Numbered from the stretch's first letter, positions 26,409-35,091 are shown. The stretch is 64,000 nt of DNA from Chryseobacterium sp. ISL-80 (GCA_018613055.1 JAGGQZ010000009.1:124001-188000); one strand, 5' to 3'. Translations and numbers: made by a program. Notes: generated from the sequence alone by a model not told the origin.

Positions 26409-26555
26409 ATGTTAGCTGACCTTATTTATGAATTCAAAAGCTGGTGGATTGGAGAATTGCCAAAGGTCGGACATGAGGAATTTAACAAAATTGAATCAAA
26501 GCATACTAGAGTTCATCACGATGAAGACATTTATGAAATTATTCGTGTGCATTAG
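26409..26555 (+). CDS. Small protein, 48 aa, under a carbon/oxygen-type promoter
   Basis: This protein begins MLADLIYEFKSWWIGELPK and ends HHDEDIYEIIRVH, with several His and acidic residues in the second half. GGGAGGA lies 7 bases before the ATG and a terminator hairpin follows the stop. The first 15 residues could form an amphipathic helix. The promoter carries cre-like and Fnr-like sites, suggesting control by carbon source and oxygen or nitrate. No family recognised. Confidence 0.7.
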   Translation: MLADLIYEFKSWWIGELPKVGHEEFNKIESKHTRVHHDEDIYEIIRVH

Positions 26556-26566
26556 ATCGATCAATG

Positions 26567-26603
26567 GGAGCCTTCTTTTAAAAGGAGGCTCCTTATTTGT
26601 TTT
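26567..26603 (+). terminator. Rho-independent terminator
   Basis: GGAGCC and GGCTCC close a long hairpin with an inner CTTTTAAAAG stem, followed by TTATTTGTTTTT. It lies 12 bp after the 48-residue protein gene. Confidence 0.75.
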
Positions 26604-26747
26604 TGCAGAAATAAAAGAGGCAACAGTTATTATGCGAAGTGTATACTACCAGTAACTTCATTATACTAAGCCCAATGATGATGAAATTATCATTAACAGT
26701 TTTAATTATTCAGGTAAGTAAAAATAGGGGCTTCATCATATTTTAAC

Positions 26748-26767
26748 AACCCACGAAGCAGTGGGTT
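26748..26767 (-). terminator. Hairpin, possible terminator
   Basis: AACCCAC and GTGGGTT form a 7-bp stem with a 6-base loop. On the minus strand it lies 12 bp past the stop of the small membrane protein gene, but the following T run is short. Confidence 0.45.
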
Positions 26768-26779
26768 CTTCATCTAGAA

Positions 26780-26977
26780 TTATAACTCGCTTTTCTTACT
26801 CCTCTTTTCGACTCTTTCTAGAATAGAAATCCCGATCACACCGACCCACACGAATACCAAAAACCAAAGAAAGTATTGGTCGATGAAACTTTTTCCTATC
26901 TTAAAAAAAGATAAAGTAATGGCTATGATTCCGATTGCACGTAAAATATTGAATATTCTTCTTAAATTTCGTTTCAT
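26780..26977 (-). CDS. Small two-helix membrane protein, 65 aa
   Basis: This protein starts with a basic stretch (MKRNLRRIFN), has two hydrophobic helices (about residues 11-28 and 36-53) and a basic tail RVEKRSKKSEL. The ATG at 26977 follows GGGGAGAT; the frame extends 10 codons upstream without a better site. No family recognised. Confidence 0.6.
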   Translation of the reverse strand: MKRNLRRIFNILRAIGIIAITLSFFKIGKSFIDQYFLWFLVFVWVGVIGISILERVEKRSKKSEL

Positions 26978-27134
26978 ATGATAATCTCCCCGAATCACTA
27001 TTTCCATTATTATACATTATTTTCTTCTAATGGGTAAGTTTTTTCTATGTGAAATACTAATTTTGCAACCATTTTCGTTAGGAAAACTTTTTGCCTCAAG
27101 TTTAAGTCTTTACATAGGTCATTTTTTGATGTTA

Positions 27135-27158
27135 CTATTCAACTAGTTAGTTGAATAG
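27135..27158. promoter_or_regulatory. Perfect 24-bp palindrome, likely ArsR-family operator
   Basis: CTATTCAACTA and its exact complement flank a 2-base centre, with a further half-site TTGA just downstream. It ends 20 bp before the ArsR-rhodanese start. ArsR/SmtB repressors bind AT-rich imperfect palindromes in this position, so autoregulation is likely. Confidence 0.75.
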
Positions 27159-27178
27159 TTGAGTGTGGAGCGATATTA

Positions 27179-27826
27179 ATGGAGCAAAGAGATTTCAAGG
27201 ATTTTGTATATGGAGAATTTGCGCGGATTGGGAAAGCCATCTCCAGTCCAAAGCGAATCGAACTTTTGGATTTGTTGACACAAGGACCTAAGACGGTAGA
27301 AGCTTTGGCCACAAATACTAGCATGAGCATTGCAAATACCTCCAAGCATCTTCAGACCTTACTTGAGGCGAAGCTCGTCACTTTCTCGAAGGACAAAAAC
27401 TATGTGATTTATCAGTTGGCGAGTCAACAGGTGTTAATGTTTGTACTGGCATTAAAGGGGACAGCAGAAGACCGCATTTCGGATATTAATATTCTGAGGG
27501 AAAGTCACATACTTCGAGATCAATCATTAAGTACGATTTCGTTTGAGGAGCTGGAAGAAAAATTAAATAGCGGCACTGTTACTTTATTGGATGTCAGGCC
27601 AGCTGACGAATTTAAGCATGGTCACTTGCCGCATGCCTTGTCAGTACCTATTTCTGAATTAGAGAGCCATCTTGACTCTCTGTCAAAGGATAAAGAAATT
27701 GTAGCATACTGCCGCGGACCCTATTGTGTCTATGCGACAGAAGCAGTGGAACGTTTAAAGGCCAGAGGATTCCGGGCAACTTTACTCGAAGCAGGTGTAA
27801 GTGAGTGGAAACAAATTCAACATTAG
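27179..27826 (+). CDS. ArsR-type HTH regulator fused to a rhodanese domain
   Basis: This two-domain protein has an ArsR-type winged helix at residues 10-95 (RIGKAISSPKRIELLDLLTQGPKTVEALA, then MSIANTSKHLQTLLEAKLV) and a rhodanese domain at about 120-212 with LLDVRPADEFKHGHLPHAL and the active-site loop AYCRGPYCVYA carrying the persulfide-forming Cys. Such fusions are thought to sense reactive sulfur or thiol-reactive compounds. GGAGCG precedes the ATG. It heads a two-gene operon with an MFS transporter and sits behind a 24-bp palindrome. Confidence 0.92.
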   Translation: MEQRDFKDFVYGEFARIGKAISSPKRIELLDLLTQGPKTVEALATNTSMSIANTSKHLQTLLEAKLVTFSKDKNYVIYQLASQQVLMFVLALKGTAEDRISDINILRESHILRDQSLSTISFEELEEKLNSGTVTLLDVRPADEFKHGHLPHALSVPISELESHLDSLSKDKEIVAYCRGPYCVYATEAVERLKARGFRATLLEAGVSEWKQIQH

Positions 27827-27869
27827 TGAGCAGGAACCGAGTTCTTCTGCCTTATAGGAGGTTAAATGA

Positions 27870-29099
27870 ATGCAACCTAAAATAGGAATCAGGGAAAATA
27901 GGGTGCAATTTGTCCTGCTGGTCTTGACAAACCTTTTTGTCGGTTCGATGGTTGGGATTGAGCGCACGGTTCTTCCATTGTTAGGGGAGGAACAGTTCGG
28001 GTTGGCTTCTGCCAGCGCGGCACTCTCCTTTATTATCAGCTTTGGATTTTCCAAAGCGATCGTGAATTATTTTGCAGGCCAGATCGCTGACCGGCTTGGC
28101 AGAAAGAAAGTGTTGCTTTTAGGGTGGTCCATTGGTCTGTTTGTTCCGATTTTAATTATTTTTGCGCACGCCTGGTGGATGATCATAATGGCCAATATTC
28201 TCCTTGGCATTAATCAGGGCTTGGCATGGTCAATGACAGTAAATATGAAAATTGACATCTCAAAAGCTAACCAGCGCGGGACAGCTGTCGGAATGAATGA
28301 ATTTGCCGGCTATTCTGGTGTAGCGATTATGGCGGCTGTTTCCGGATATATAGCCTCGTCCTATTCATTGAGACCGGAACCATTTTATATTGGAATCTTC
28401 ATTGTCATTATCGGAATGTTGCTTTCCTTGATTGTGAGGGATACAAGTGAACATTTAAAGCTTCAGATTAAGAACAGTGGTGCTGGTGGTTTAGGGTCAG
28501 GTCGTTCAGCAAAAGAAGTTTTTGCACTCACTACCTGGGGGAACAAAAATCTTTCCACCATCAGCTTTGCTGGTCTCTCGACGAATCTAAAGGATGGCAT
28601 GGCATGGGGCCTTTTCCCGATCTATTTTACTGCTGCTGGTTTATCGGTAGGGCAGATTGGAACGATTGTTGCAGTCTATCCAGCTGCATGGGGTATATTT
28701 CAACTTTTTACCGGAACATTAAGCGACAAGGTTGGAAGAAAAGTACTGATTACTTATGGCATGTGGACTCAAGCCGCAGCACTATGGTTGATTCTTGCTG
28801 CAAATCAATTTGGTTTATGGATCATCGGCGCACTTCTGCTGGGACTCGGTACTGCCATGGTATACCCAACACTGCAGGCGGCCATCAGTGATGTCGCCGA
28901 GCCGGATTGGCGCGCTTCTTCGATGGGAGTTTATCGCTTTTGGAGAGACAGCGGCTATGCATTCGGTGCATTAATGGCTGGAATCATTGCGGATTTGCTG
29001 GGTGTCAATTGGGCAATCGGATTGGTTGCTCTGCTGCCATTCACTGCAGGCCTGCTGGCAATAGTACGATTAAAAGAAACGATGAAAAAAGCGGCATAA
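27870..29099 (+). CDS. MFS transporter
   Basis: This 409-residue, 12-helix major facilitator protein has ADRLGRKKV between helices 2 and 3, the matching SDKVGRKVL in the second half, and a central cytoplasmic loop around residue 200. AGGAGG lies before the ATG. It follows the ArsR-rhodanese gene by 43 bp and is probably repressed by it. Substrate unknown; the regulator suggests a sulfur compound or thiol-reactive toxin. Confidence 0.9.
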   Translation: MQPKIGIRENRVQFVLLVLTNLFVGSMVGIERTVLPLLGEEQFGLASASAALSFIISFGFSKAIVNYFAGQIADRLGRKKVLLLGWSIGLFVPILIIFAHAWWMIIMANILLGINQGLAWSMTVNMKIDISKANQRGTAVGMNEFAGYSGVAIMAAVSGYIASSYSLRPEPFYIGIFIVIIGMLLSLIVRDTSEHLKLQIKNSGAGGLGSGRSAKEVFALTTWGNKNLSTISFAGLSTNLKDGMAWGLFPIYFTAAGLSVGQIGTIVAVYPAAWGIFQLFTGTLSDKVGRKVLITYGMWTQAAALWLILAANQFGLWIIGALLLGLGTAMVYPTLQAAISDVAEPDWRASSMGVYRFWRDSGYAFGALMAGIIADLLGVNWAIGLVALLPFTAGLLAIVRLKETMKKAA

Positions 29100-29116
29100 T
29101 TAGGTGAAGGAGTGAC

Positions 29117-29164
29117 ATGGAACAGGTGCAATATTTCTTAAATAACTGGGAATTATCGCAGTGA
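29117..29164 (+). pseudogene. Possible truncated gene start running into a repeat
   Basis: A GAAGGAGTG site and ATG 17 bp after the MFS stop start a frame of only 15 codons (MEQVQYFLNNWELSQ). The stop lies at the entry to a 20-bp repeat array. It may be the remnant of a third operon gene interrupted by the array, or chance. Confidence 0.25.
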
Positions 29165-29173
29165 ATTTCCAAT

Positions 29174-29267
29174 TCGCAATAAAAAAGAAAAAGTCGCTAT
29201 AAAAAGAAAAAAGTCGCTATAAAATCATAATTCTCGCTATATAAATGATTTTTTCGCTATATAAATA
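29174..29267. repeat. Tandem array 6: five 20-bp units
   Basis: TCGC(T/A)AT recurs at 29174, 29194, 29214, 29234 and 29254, an exact 20-bp step, with A/T-rich filler between; a degenerate copy is at 29156. Filler sequences drift while the TCGCTAT core is kept. It lies between two plus-strand genes. Confidence 0.85.
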
Positions 29268-29430
29268 TTTGTGGGCATTATTTTTATTTATAACCGGCGT
29301 TGAAAAAGCTTGCCAGGACATAAAAACCATCCCTTTTCCTTAATTATTTCTCGGGAAAGCGCAGGATTTGACTTTATTTTCGCTGTTTGTCGAGTTTTGG
29401 GCTATTTTAGGATTAGTAAATATACGTATC

Positions 29431-29464
29431 TACCTCCAGCTGATCACCGCTGGAGGTTTTTCTT
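29431..29464 (+). terminator. Rho-independent terminator
   Basis: CCTCCAGC and GCTGGAGG form a perfect 8-bp stem with an 8-base loop, followed by a T run. No gene ends nearby, so it may end the MFS operon transcript after the 20-bp array, or a small RNA from 29280-29464. Confidence 0.75.
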
Positions 29465-29596
29465 TACAACATCAGCGAGAAGATTTTGCTTATTTCTGTC
29501 GATAGAAAAAATGAGTATTTTCCTAGACAGAAGTTAAATTTTTTGTTTAAGTTTTCAGTATAGATAGAAATTTCTAAAAGAATAGGGGTTGAGGAA

Positions 29597-31402
29597 TTGA
29601 TTCAGTTTAAGAAGCCAGATGTTGAGAATTTTTATCGTACGTTTAATGTTCAAGCTTTTACAGTAAGCCCTGATGAAAAACAATTGGTGTTCAGTACAAA
29701 TTTAACAGGCAAGTATAATCTATGGGCAATGGATTTGCCGAACCAGTACCCGTATCCGCTGACGTTCATTGATCAAACTTGCCAGGCATTGCGCTATTCG
29801 AATGAAGGCGAGTTTTTGGTTGTTGGTTTTGACCAGGATGGCGATGAAAACGGGCAGCTTTATGCGCTTCCACCTGCAGGGGGCGAAATGGTGCCACTCC
29901 GTACGGCTGAAGGCCACCGCCATATGCTTCCGTTTTTATCAAAGGATGACCAGCGTCTCTACTATACTTCAACAAAAGGCAACCAGACCTACCTGAACAT
30001 TTACCGTTATGATATTGAAAATGATGTGGAAGACATTGTGGTTGAGGGTGAAGGTGCTGCGTGTTTCTTAGTGGCTGTTGACGAAGACGAGAACCATTTT
30101 GCCTATATCAAGCAATATGCAAATACATACGCGCCGGGCTTTATTTTTCAGAATGGGCAATCGTATTCCCTGACTCCGGAAACGGATGAGCAATTTACTG
30201 TGGGTGAGGGAGTATTCGTTGGGAACGAGTACTATTTTGTCACAACTTTTGGTGAGGATTTTGATTATCTGGCAAAGTTCAATCTAGAGAGCCATGAATT
30301 TTCAAAGGTCCTTTCTATTGAAAAAGAAGAATTTGGTGCGATTCGATATGATGAGAGTTCCAATAGCCTTTATTTTGTTACATCAAAGGGTGTGGAAGAT
30401 TATTTGTATCGATACAGTCTTGCTGACGGATCGTATGAAAATATGAATCTTCCTGCTTCGATCATCCAGGGCGGTACGGTTGCCAAAAGCGGTAATGTGT
30501 ATATCTTAGCTGGGTCAGCGACAAAGCCAAACAATATATACATGATGGAAACGGGTAGTGATGAATGGAAGCAACTGACCAACCTTGCTGTTCCAGGTGT
30601 GAAGGAAGAAGACCTTGTAACTCCTAAAGTGATCACCTATCCATCCTATGATGGACTTGCAATGGAAGCATTATTTTTCAAAGCGAATGAGGACGTAAAC
30701 AATGGCCACGTCATCCTTTGGCCGCATGGGGGGCCACAGGCAGCTGAAAGGAAATTTTTCCGGTCGATGTTCCAGTTCCTTGTCAACAGAGGATACAGTA
30801 TTTTCGCACCGAATTTCCGCGGTTCAACCGGTTATGGACTGGCCTTCACAAAGATGGTCGAGGGAAATTGGGGAGAAGGACCACGCCTGGATAATATCGC
30901 CGGACTTGAATATCTTTACGAGAACGGATTTGCTGACAGAAATAAGACATTATTGATGGGTGGAAGTTTCGGCGGATATATGGCACTTCTGTTGCACGGA
31001 CGCCATCCGGAATATTTCAAAGCTGTTGTTGATATCTTCGGGCCGTCGAACCTGTTCTCATTCATCGAATCAGTCCCAGAGCACTGGAAGCCAATAATGA
31101 ACCAATGGGTAGGCGACCCGGTCAAGGACTTCGATAAATTGACAGAGTTCTCACCAATCACTTATCTGGACACCATGACAAAACCTATGCTAATCATTCA
31201 GGGCGCAAACGACCCTCGTGTTGTTAAGCAGGAATCCGACCAGATTGTTAAAGCACTTCAGGAAAAAGGCCGTGAAGTCAAATATCTCGTGCTGGAAGAT
31301 GAAGGACATGGATTCTCAAAAAAAGAGAATGAAATCCTCGTGAACCGGACGATTCTTGAATTTTTTGATCAGTTTGTTGGGGAAAAGGTATTGGCGGAAT
31401 AA
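29597..31402 (+). CDS. S9 family prolyl oligopeptidase-type peptidase (YuxL-like)
   Basis: This 601-residue serine peptidase has an N-terminal seven-bladed beta-propeller (residues 1-340) and a C-terminal alpha/beta hydrolase domain. The catalytic triad is visible: Ser457 in GGSFGGY, Asp539 in GANDPR and His571 in DEGHGF, with HGGPQ as the oxyanion loop. It has no signal peptide and acts in the cytoplasm on short peptides, as in acylaminoacyl peptidases. It starts with a TTG behind GGGGTTGAGG. Single gene with a terminator. Confidence 0.92.
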   Translation: MIQFKKPDVENFYRTFNVQAFTVSPDEKQLVFSTNLTGKYNLWAMDLPNQYPYPLTFIDQTCQALRYSNEGEFLVVGFDQDGDENGQLYALPPAGGEMVPLRTAEGHRHMLPFLSKDDQRLYYTSTKGNQTYLNIYRYDIENDVEDIVVEGEGAACFLVAVDEDENHFAYIKQYANTYAPGFIFQNGQSYSLTPETDEQFTVGEGVFVGNEYYFVTTFGEDFDYLAKFNLESHEFSKVLSIEKEEFGAIRYDESSNSLYFVTSKGVEDYLYRYSLADGSYENMNLPASIIQGGTVAKSGNVYILAGSATKPNNIYMMETGSDEWKQLTNLAVPGVKEEDLVTPKVITYPSYDGLAMEALFFKANEDVNNGHVILWPHGGPQAAERKFFRSMFQFLVNRGYSIFAPNFRGSTGYGLAFTKMVEGNWGEGPRLDNIAGLEYLYENGFADRNKTLLMGGSFGGYMALLLHGRHPEYFKAVVDIFGPSNLFSFIESVPEHWKPIMNQWVGDPVKDFDKLTEFSPITYLDTMTKPMLIIQGANDPRVVKQESDQIVKALQEKGREVKYLVLEDEGHGFSKKENEILVNRTILEFFDQFVGEKVLAE

Positions 31403-31460
31403 GCTAGGAGAGAAGCTCGGAGTAAGCTATTCTTTTCTGATAAATAATGTTTAAGTAAAT

Positions 31461-31488
31461 GGCGTGGGAATTTTCCACGCTTTTTTTT
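31461..31488 (+). terminator. Rho-independent terminator
   Basis: GGCGTGG and CCACGC form the stem, followed by eight T. It ends the S9 peptidase gene. Confidence 0.88.
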
Positions 31489-31601
31489 ACTTGTGGAAGG
31501 GTTATCTGATTAGCATTGGAATTTTATGTTAAAATGTTAATGATAATATTTTTAGTTTAGAAAAGTAATTAATACAGATTTTTTTAAAAGGGGATTTATT
31601 G

Positions 31602-32414
31602 ATGGGAATACCCAAAGTCGTGGATACAATTTTAACTGAATATATAAATCTATTTAATAAACATTTTCCTGGAACGATCGAAGGGTTATATGTACACGGT
31701 TCAATTGCCCTAAATGCATACGTCGAAGATTCAAGCGACATCGATTTTATCACAGTGACCAAAAGGCGTTTTACAGAAGAGGATTCAAAAGCTTTAACTT
31801 TTATACATACAACAATTGCAGATAAGTATCAAAAGCCGGAAATGGACGGAGTCTATGTACTTCCCGAGGATTTAGGAAAACTCCAAAATGAGGATAAATA
31901 CGCCTATTATAACAATGGTGAACTTAGGTTCGGTGATTACTTTAATTTTAATCCGATAACCTGGTGGGTGTTAAAAAGAAATGGAATCACCATTTTAGGG
32001 GATGAGCTAGAAAATTTTCATTTTGACGTTCAACCTCAACAGTTATCTTCGTATGTACTTGGGAACATGAATACTTATTGGACAAATAGGATTAAAATGG
32101 CTGAAGCTTCAATGGACCAACTGGTAAATCTACCGAGCGAAAAAATAGATTTTGAAATAGAGTGGACTGTATTAGGGTTACTGCGCCAGCTCTATACGAT
32201 AAAGGAATATGACGTTGTATCCAAGTTGGACGCTGGTGAGTATGGTTTAACCCAATCGCCAGTGGAATGGCACAATATAATAAAGGAAGCTATTAATATA
32301 CGTAAAGGTATAAAGACAGAGATTTTTAGCACAGAGTTAGAGAAATTGGATCAAACAATAAGATTCTCAAAATTTCTCATTAAATACTGTAATAACAGCT
32401 TAGTCAAAAGTTAA
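31602..32414 (+). CDS. ANT-type nucleotidyltransferase with DUF4111-like C-terminus
   Basis: This 270-residue protein is related to aminoglycoside adenylyltransferases of the aadA/ANT(9) group. It has the nucleotidyltransferase motif GSIALNAYVEDSSDIDFI (GS...DxD) near residue 33 and the helical C-terminal domain typical of this group, with WTVLGLLRQLYTIKE and SPVEWHNIIKEAINIRKG. The ATG at 31602 is taken over a TTG one codon earlier. As with the APH-type genes nearby, relation to resistance enzymes is clear, but actual resistance is unproven. Confidence 0.85.
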   Translation: MGIPKVVDTILTEYINLFNKHFPGTIEGLYVHGSIALNAYVEDSSDIDFITVTKRRFTEEDSKALTFIHTTIADKYQKPEMDGVYVLPEDLGKLQNEDKYAYYNNGELRFGDYFNFNPITWWVLKRNGITILGDELENFHFDVQPQQLSSYVLGNMNTYWTNRIKMAEASMDQLVNLPSEKIDFEIEWTVLGLLRQLYTIKEYDVVSKLDAGEYGLTQSPVEWHNIIKEAINIRKGIKTEIFSTELEKLDQTIRFSKFLIKYCNNSLVKS

Positions 32415-32516
32415 TGCCACTTTTAAAACATGGCATCGAAAAAACTTTTTCTGTATGCGTATAATTTCCCATGTCCCATTCGTTATACATAGTGAATGAA
32501 TTAAAAGGAGGTACCT

Positions 32517-33488
32517 ATGGGAAAATCAGACGAGAATAACATGTTAACCTTTACTGAGAAAAATCGGGAATTAAAGGTTGAGTTCAATCAAATGATTGAG
32601 GCATATAGAGAAGGGTTATGGAGGTATTGTCGCTATTTAACAGGATCACCGTGGGATGGCGAAGATCTCTTCCAGGAAACGATGGTCAAAGCATTTGGAA
32701 GTATCTATCAACGCTGGCATCCTACTAATCCAAAGTCTTATCTTTATAGAATAGCTACAACTACATGGATTGATCATTGCCGTAAACAAAAGCGTATTGT
32801 AGGCCATCTGGAAGAAAAGGATGTTGAGGTAGAATATAATACCGAAAGCTTTGATGCAGAAGAGGCTATAGAGTATCTATTAGCATTATTTAATCCACGT
32901 CAAATCGCGGTATTTCTCCTAAAAGAAGTTTTTACATTTACCGCAAATGAAGTCGCAGGGATGGTTAAAACAACACCAGGTGCTGTATATGCAACCGTAA
33001 GGAGAATGTACAAGCAACTGTCAGACAATCCTATTCAAGAAAAAACTAATCGTTTTCCTTCCTTAGATAAACCAGATAATAACACAATAATACAATCTTA
33101 TTTAAAAGCATTAAATGAGGGAGACGTTGATAAAGTGTTAGAACTCATGAGTGAACAAGCACAAAATGAGGCTCCACTGGGATTTCAAGAATTTTCAAAA
33201 CAAGAAATGCGATCTGGTTCTATGCGTTATGGACTTCCTGGCTTCCGAGCAGAGGAGCATTTGCTTTGGGGTAGAAATGTTATAGTGGTTTTTTCTGAAG
33301 CAGAAGATGGGACTAGGATGATTCATGATATACAGTATCAAGAGGTAGAGAACGATAAAATTGTGCTTCACAGAAGTTTTTATTTCTGCAAAGAATTTAT
33401 ATTTGCTGCCGCAGAAGAACTGAATGTTCCACCTCAATTAGAGAAACCTGTAGTCGATTGGAGACCTAAACCGAAAGTTGATAAATAA
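32517..33488 (+). CDS. ECF sigma factor with C-terminal NTF2-like domain (SigJ-like)
   Basis: This is a 323-residue sigma-70-family factor. Region 2 spans about residues 20-95 (YREGLWRYCRYLTGSPWDGEDLFQETMVKAF) and region 4 about 120-175 (LFNPRQIAVFLLKEVFTFTANEVAGMVKTTPGAVYATVRR). The last 125 residues form an NTF2/SnoaL-like domain (IIQSYLKALNEGDVDKVLELM...), as in ECF factors controlled by their own C-terminal extension rather than by a separate anti-sigma. AAAGGAGG precedes the ATG. No anti-sigma gene is adjacent, in agreement with this. Target genes unknown. Confidence 0.9.
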   Translation: MGKSDENNMLTFTEKNRELKVEFNQMIEAYREGLWRYCRYLTGSPWDGEDLFQETMVKAFGSIYQRWHPTNPKSYLYRIATTTWIDHCRKQKRIVGHLEEKDVEVEYNTESFDAEEAIEYLLALFNPRQIAVFLLKEVFTFTANEVAGMVKTTPGAVYATVRRMYKQLSDNPIQEKTNRFPSLDKPDNNTIIQSYLKALNEGDVDKVLELMSEQAQNEAPLGFQEFSKQEMRSGSMRYGLPGFRAEEHLLWGRNVIVVFSEAEDGTRMIHDIQYQEVENDKIVLHRSFYFCKEFIFAAAEELNVPPQLEKPVVDWRPKPKVDK

Positions 33489-33549
33489 ACATCTCTTTCT
33501 TTTATACAAATATTGTATAAATGGCTGTACCCGATTTGGAGGGTTAATA

Positions 33550-34074
33550 TTGGAGTTCAGGACGGAAAGATTATTAATTAGACCTTTTAACAGTGAAGAC
33601 TTGCAAGATGTTTTTGCCATTTATAAGGATGAGGATACATGTAAGTATCTTTTACATGATTAGTGGACAGAGGAAAATAAGTGGGAGAAATTTGATAAAA
33701 AATTAAAAAATAATACACTCACAAAAGGAACAATGTTAAGTTTAGCAGTAGTCAATGAAACTAAAGTAATTGGTGATTTATCTGTATGGTATACAAGTAT
33801 GAAAGATTCGGTTGAGATTGGATATTGTTTTGCTAGTGAAGTCTCAGGAAAAGGCTATGCAACAGAAGCGGTGAGCAGCTTAGTCAGGTGGCTATTCAGT
33901 GAGTTTCAAGTGCATCGTATACAAGCCACTCTTGACGCAAGAAATAATTCATCCCAAAAATTATGTGAACGAATAGGGATGAGAAAAGAAGCTCATTTCA
34001 AAAAAGATTTTTGGAATAAGGGTGAATGGACCGATAGCATGGTGTATGGAATGTTGTTTTCAGATTTGAATTAG
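33550..34074 (+). pseudogene. GNAT acetyltransferase broken by an in-frame TAG
   Basis: A TTG behind TTTGGAGGG starts a RimJ/RimL-type GNAT protein (LEFRTERLLIRPFNSEDLQD). Codon 38 (33661-33663) is TAG, and the same frame continues for another 136 codons with all later GNAT motifs: EIGYCFASEVSGKGYATEAV, FSEFQVHRIQATLDARNNSS and LCERIGMRKEAHFKKDFW. A complete 174-residue protein would result if TAG were sense. A nonsense mutation or a sequencing error are the main explanations; an internal restart is possible only for a fragment lacking the first strand. Confidence 0.85.
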
Positions 34075-34141
34075 TAGAAATGTGTTAGAATTTTTTACGG
34101 CAGCATTCTTCCTATACACTCAATAATGAAGTAATGACAAG

Positions 34142-34180
34142 ATGGCGTGATCAAACTGATGTCAGTTTGCACGTCATTTT
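34142..34180 (+). terminator. Rho-independent terminator
   Basis: A two-part stem (ATGGCGTG with CGTCAT outside, CAAACTG with CAGTTTG inside) is followed by a T run. It follows the broken GNAT gene. Confidence 0.78.
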
Positions 34181-34308
34181 TGTACCTCATTGAGCTCATC
34201 GAGTTTTGAAAAACCTTAAAATTAATATAGATGTGCTCCTTGGATATATAGGTAATTATGTTAAAATTGTATAAAATTTCATGTGAGTGAGCCAGGGAGG
34301 ATAAGAGA

Positions 34309-35091
34309 ATGTATAGTATCGAAGAGAGAAAAAGTTATTTTGATCGCACTATAAGAGAATTGGTATCTTCAAATTTAGTTGAGGGCATTGTTCAAATTGG
34401 CTCGGGAGTAATTGGGTATAACGATGAATACTCTGATATTGATTTAATGGTTGCTACAGACGAAATCGCAGACGCTGAAATCACGAGAGATTTTGTTCGT
34501 GAAACACTCTGCGACTTTGGTCCTATATATATTAAAAATAAGCAGTTCAGCAAAGATATTTTCCTGGTGATCGCAATCATGCATAACGGACTGGAATTTA
34601 ACATTTCGATTGTTCCAAGAGAATTTTTATCGGTAAAATCACAGTTGTGGAAGGTGCTTGTCGATAAAACAGGATTGGTAACCGAGAAAATGAATGCGGA
34701 AAATGATCGTTTTTTAAGCAAACAAGTCAAATATAATGTAGGAATTGATGTACCGTTTGAGTTCTTTTATTGCGCGCGTTCTTTAGACAAAGAATTGAAG
34801 CGGAATAACCTCGTTTATGCACTGAAAATGCTAGAGGAAATGAGGGATTTGACCTTAATTGTACAGGCATTAAATGAAGATAAAAAACTTCATCAATTTA
34901 AGGCTTACAGCAGCTTGGACCCGAAATTCATAGAGAGTTATTTATCAACCTTTTCGGGAGAACCAACTGTTGAAAATATCAGGTCTTCCTCGGAAAAACT
35001 AACAAAGTTATTTATTAACACGGTGGAACAAAGTTTGATTTTTTCTATGGACTCAGTATTAGATGGTCTTTTACAAGTTCAATTTACGTAA
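34309..35091 (+). CDS. Nucleotidyltransferase domain protein, 260 aa
   Basis: This protein has the polymerase-beta-like nucleotidyltransferase signature IVQIGSGVIGYNDEYSDIDLMV near residue 28 (GSG...DxD) and a helical C-terminal half. It is a distant relative of streptomycin and kanamycin nucleotidyltransferases. GGGAGG precedes the ATG and a terminator overlaps the stop codon. It is the second such gene within 3 kb. Substrate unknown. Confidence 0.82.
   Translation: MYSIEERKSYFDRTIRELVSSNLVEGIVQIGSGVIGYNDEYSDIDLMVATDEIADAEITRDFVRETLCDFGPIYIKNKQFSKDIFLVIAIMHNGLEFNISIVPREFLSVKSQLWKVLVDKTGLVTEKMNAENDRFLSKQVKYNVGIDVPFEFFYCARSLDKELKRNNLVYALKMLEEMRDLTLIVQALNEDKKLHQFKAYSSLDPKFIESYLSTFSGEPTVENIRSSSEKLTKLFINTVEQSLIFSMDSVLDGLLQVQFT

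Noticed and set aside
29310-29537. 75-residue plus-strand frame before the S9 peptidase
   Set aside because: It has no convincing ribosome site, runs through a terminator hairpin and has unnatural composition; treated as chance.
33661-33663. Selenocysteine or pyrrolysine at the GNAT stop
   Set aside because: The codon is TAG, not TGA, the position is not a redox or active-site residue in GNAT proteins, and no pyrrolysine gene is seen; a mutation is simpler.
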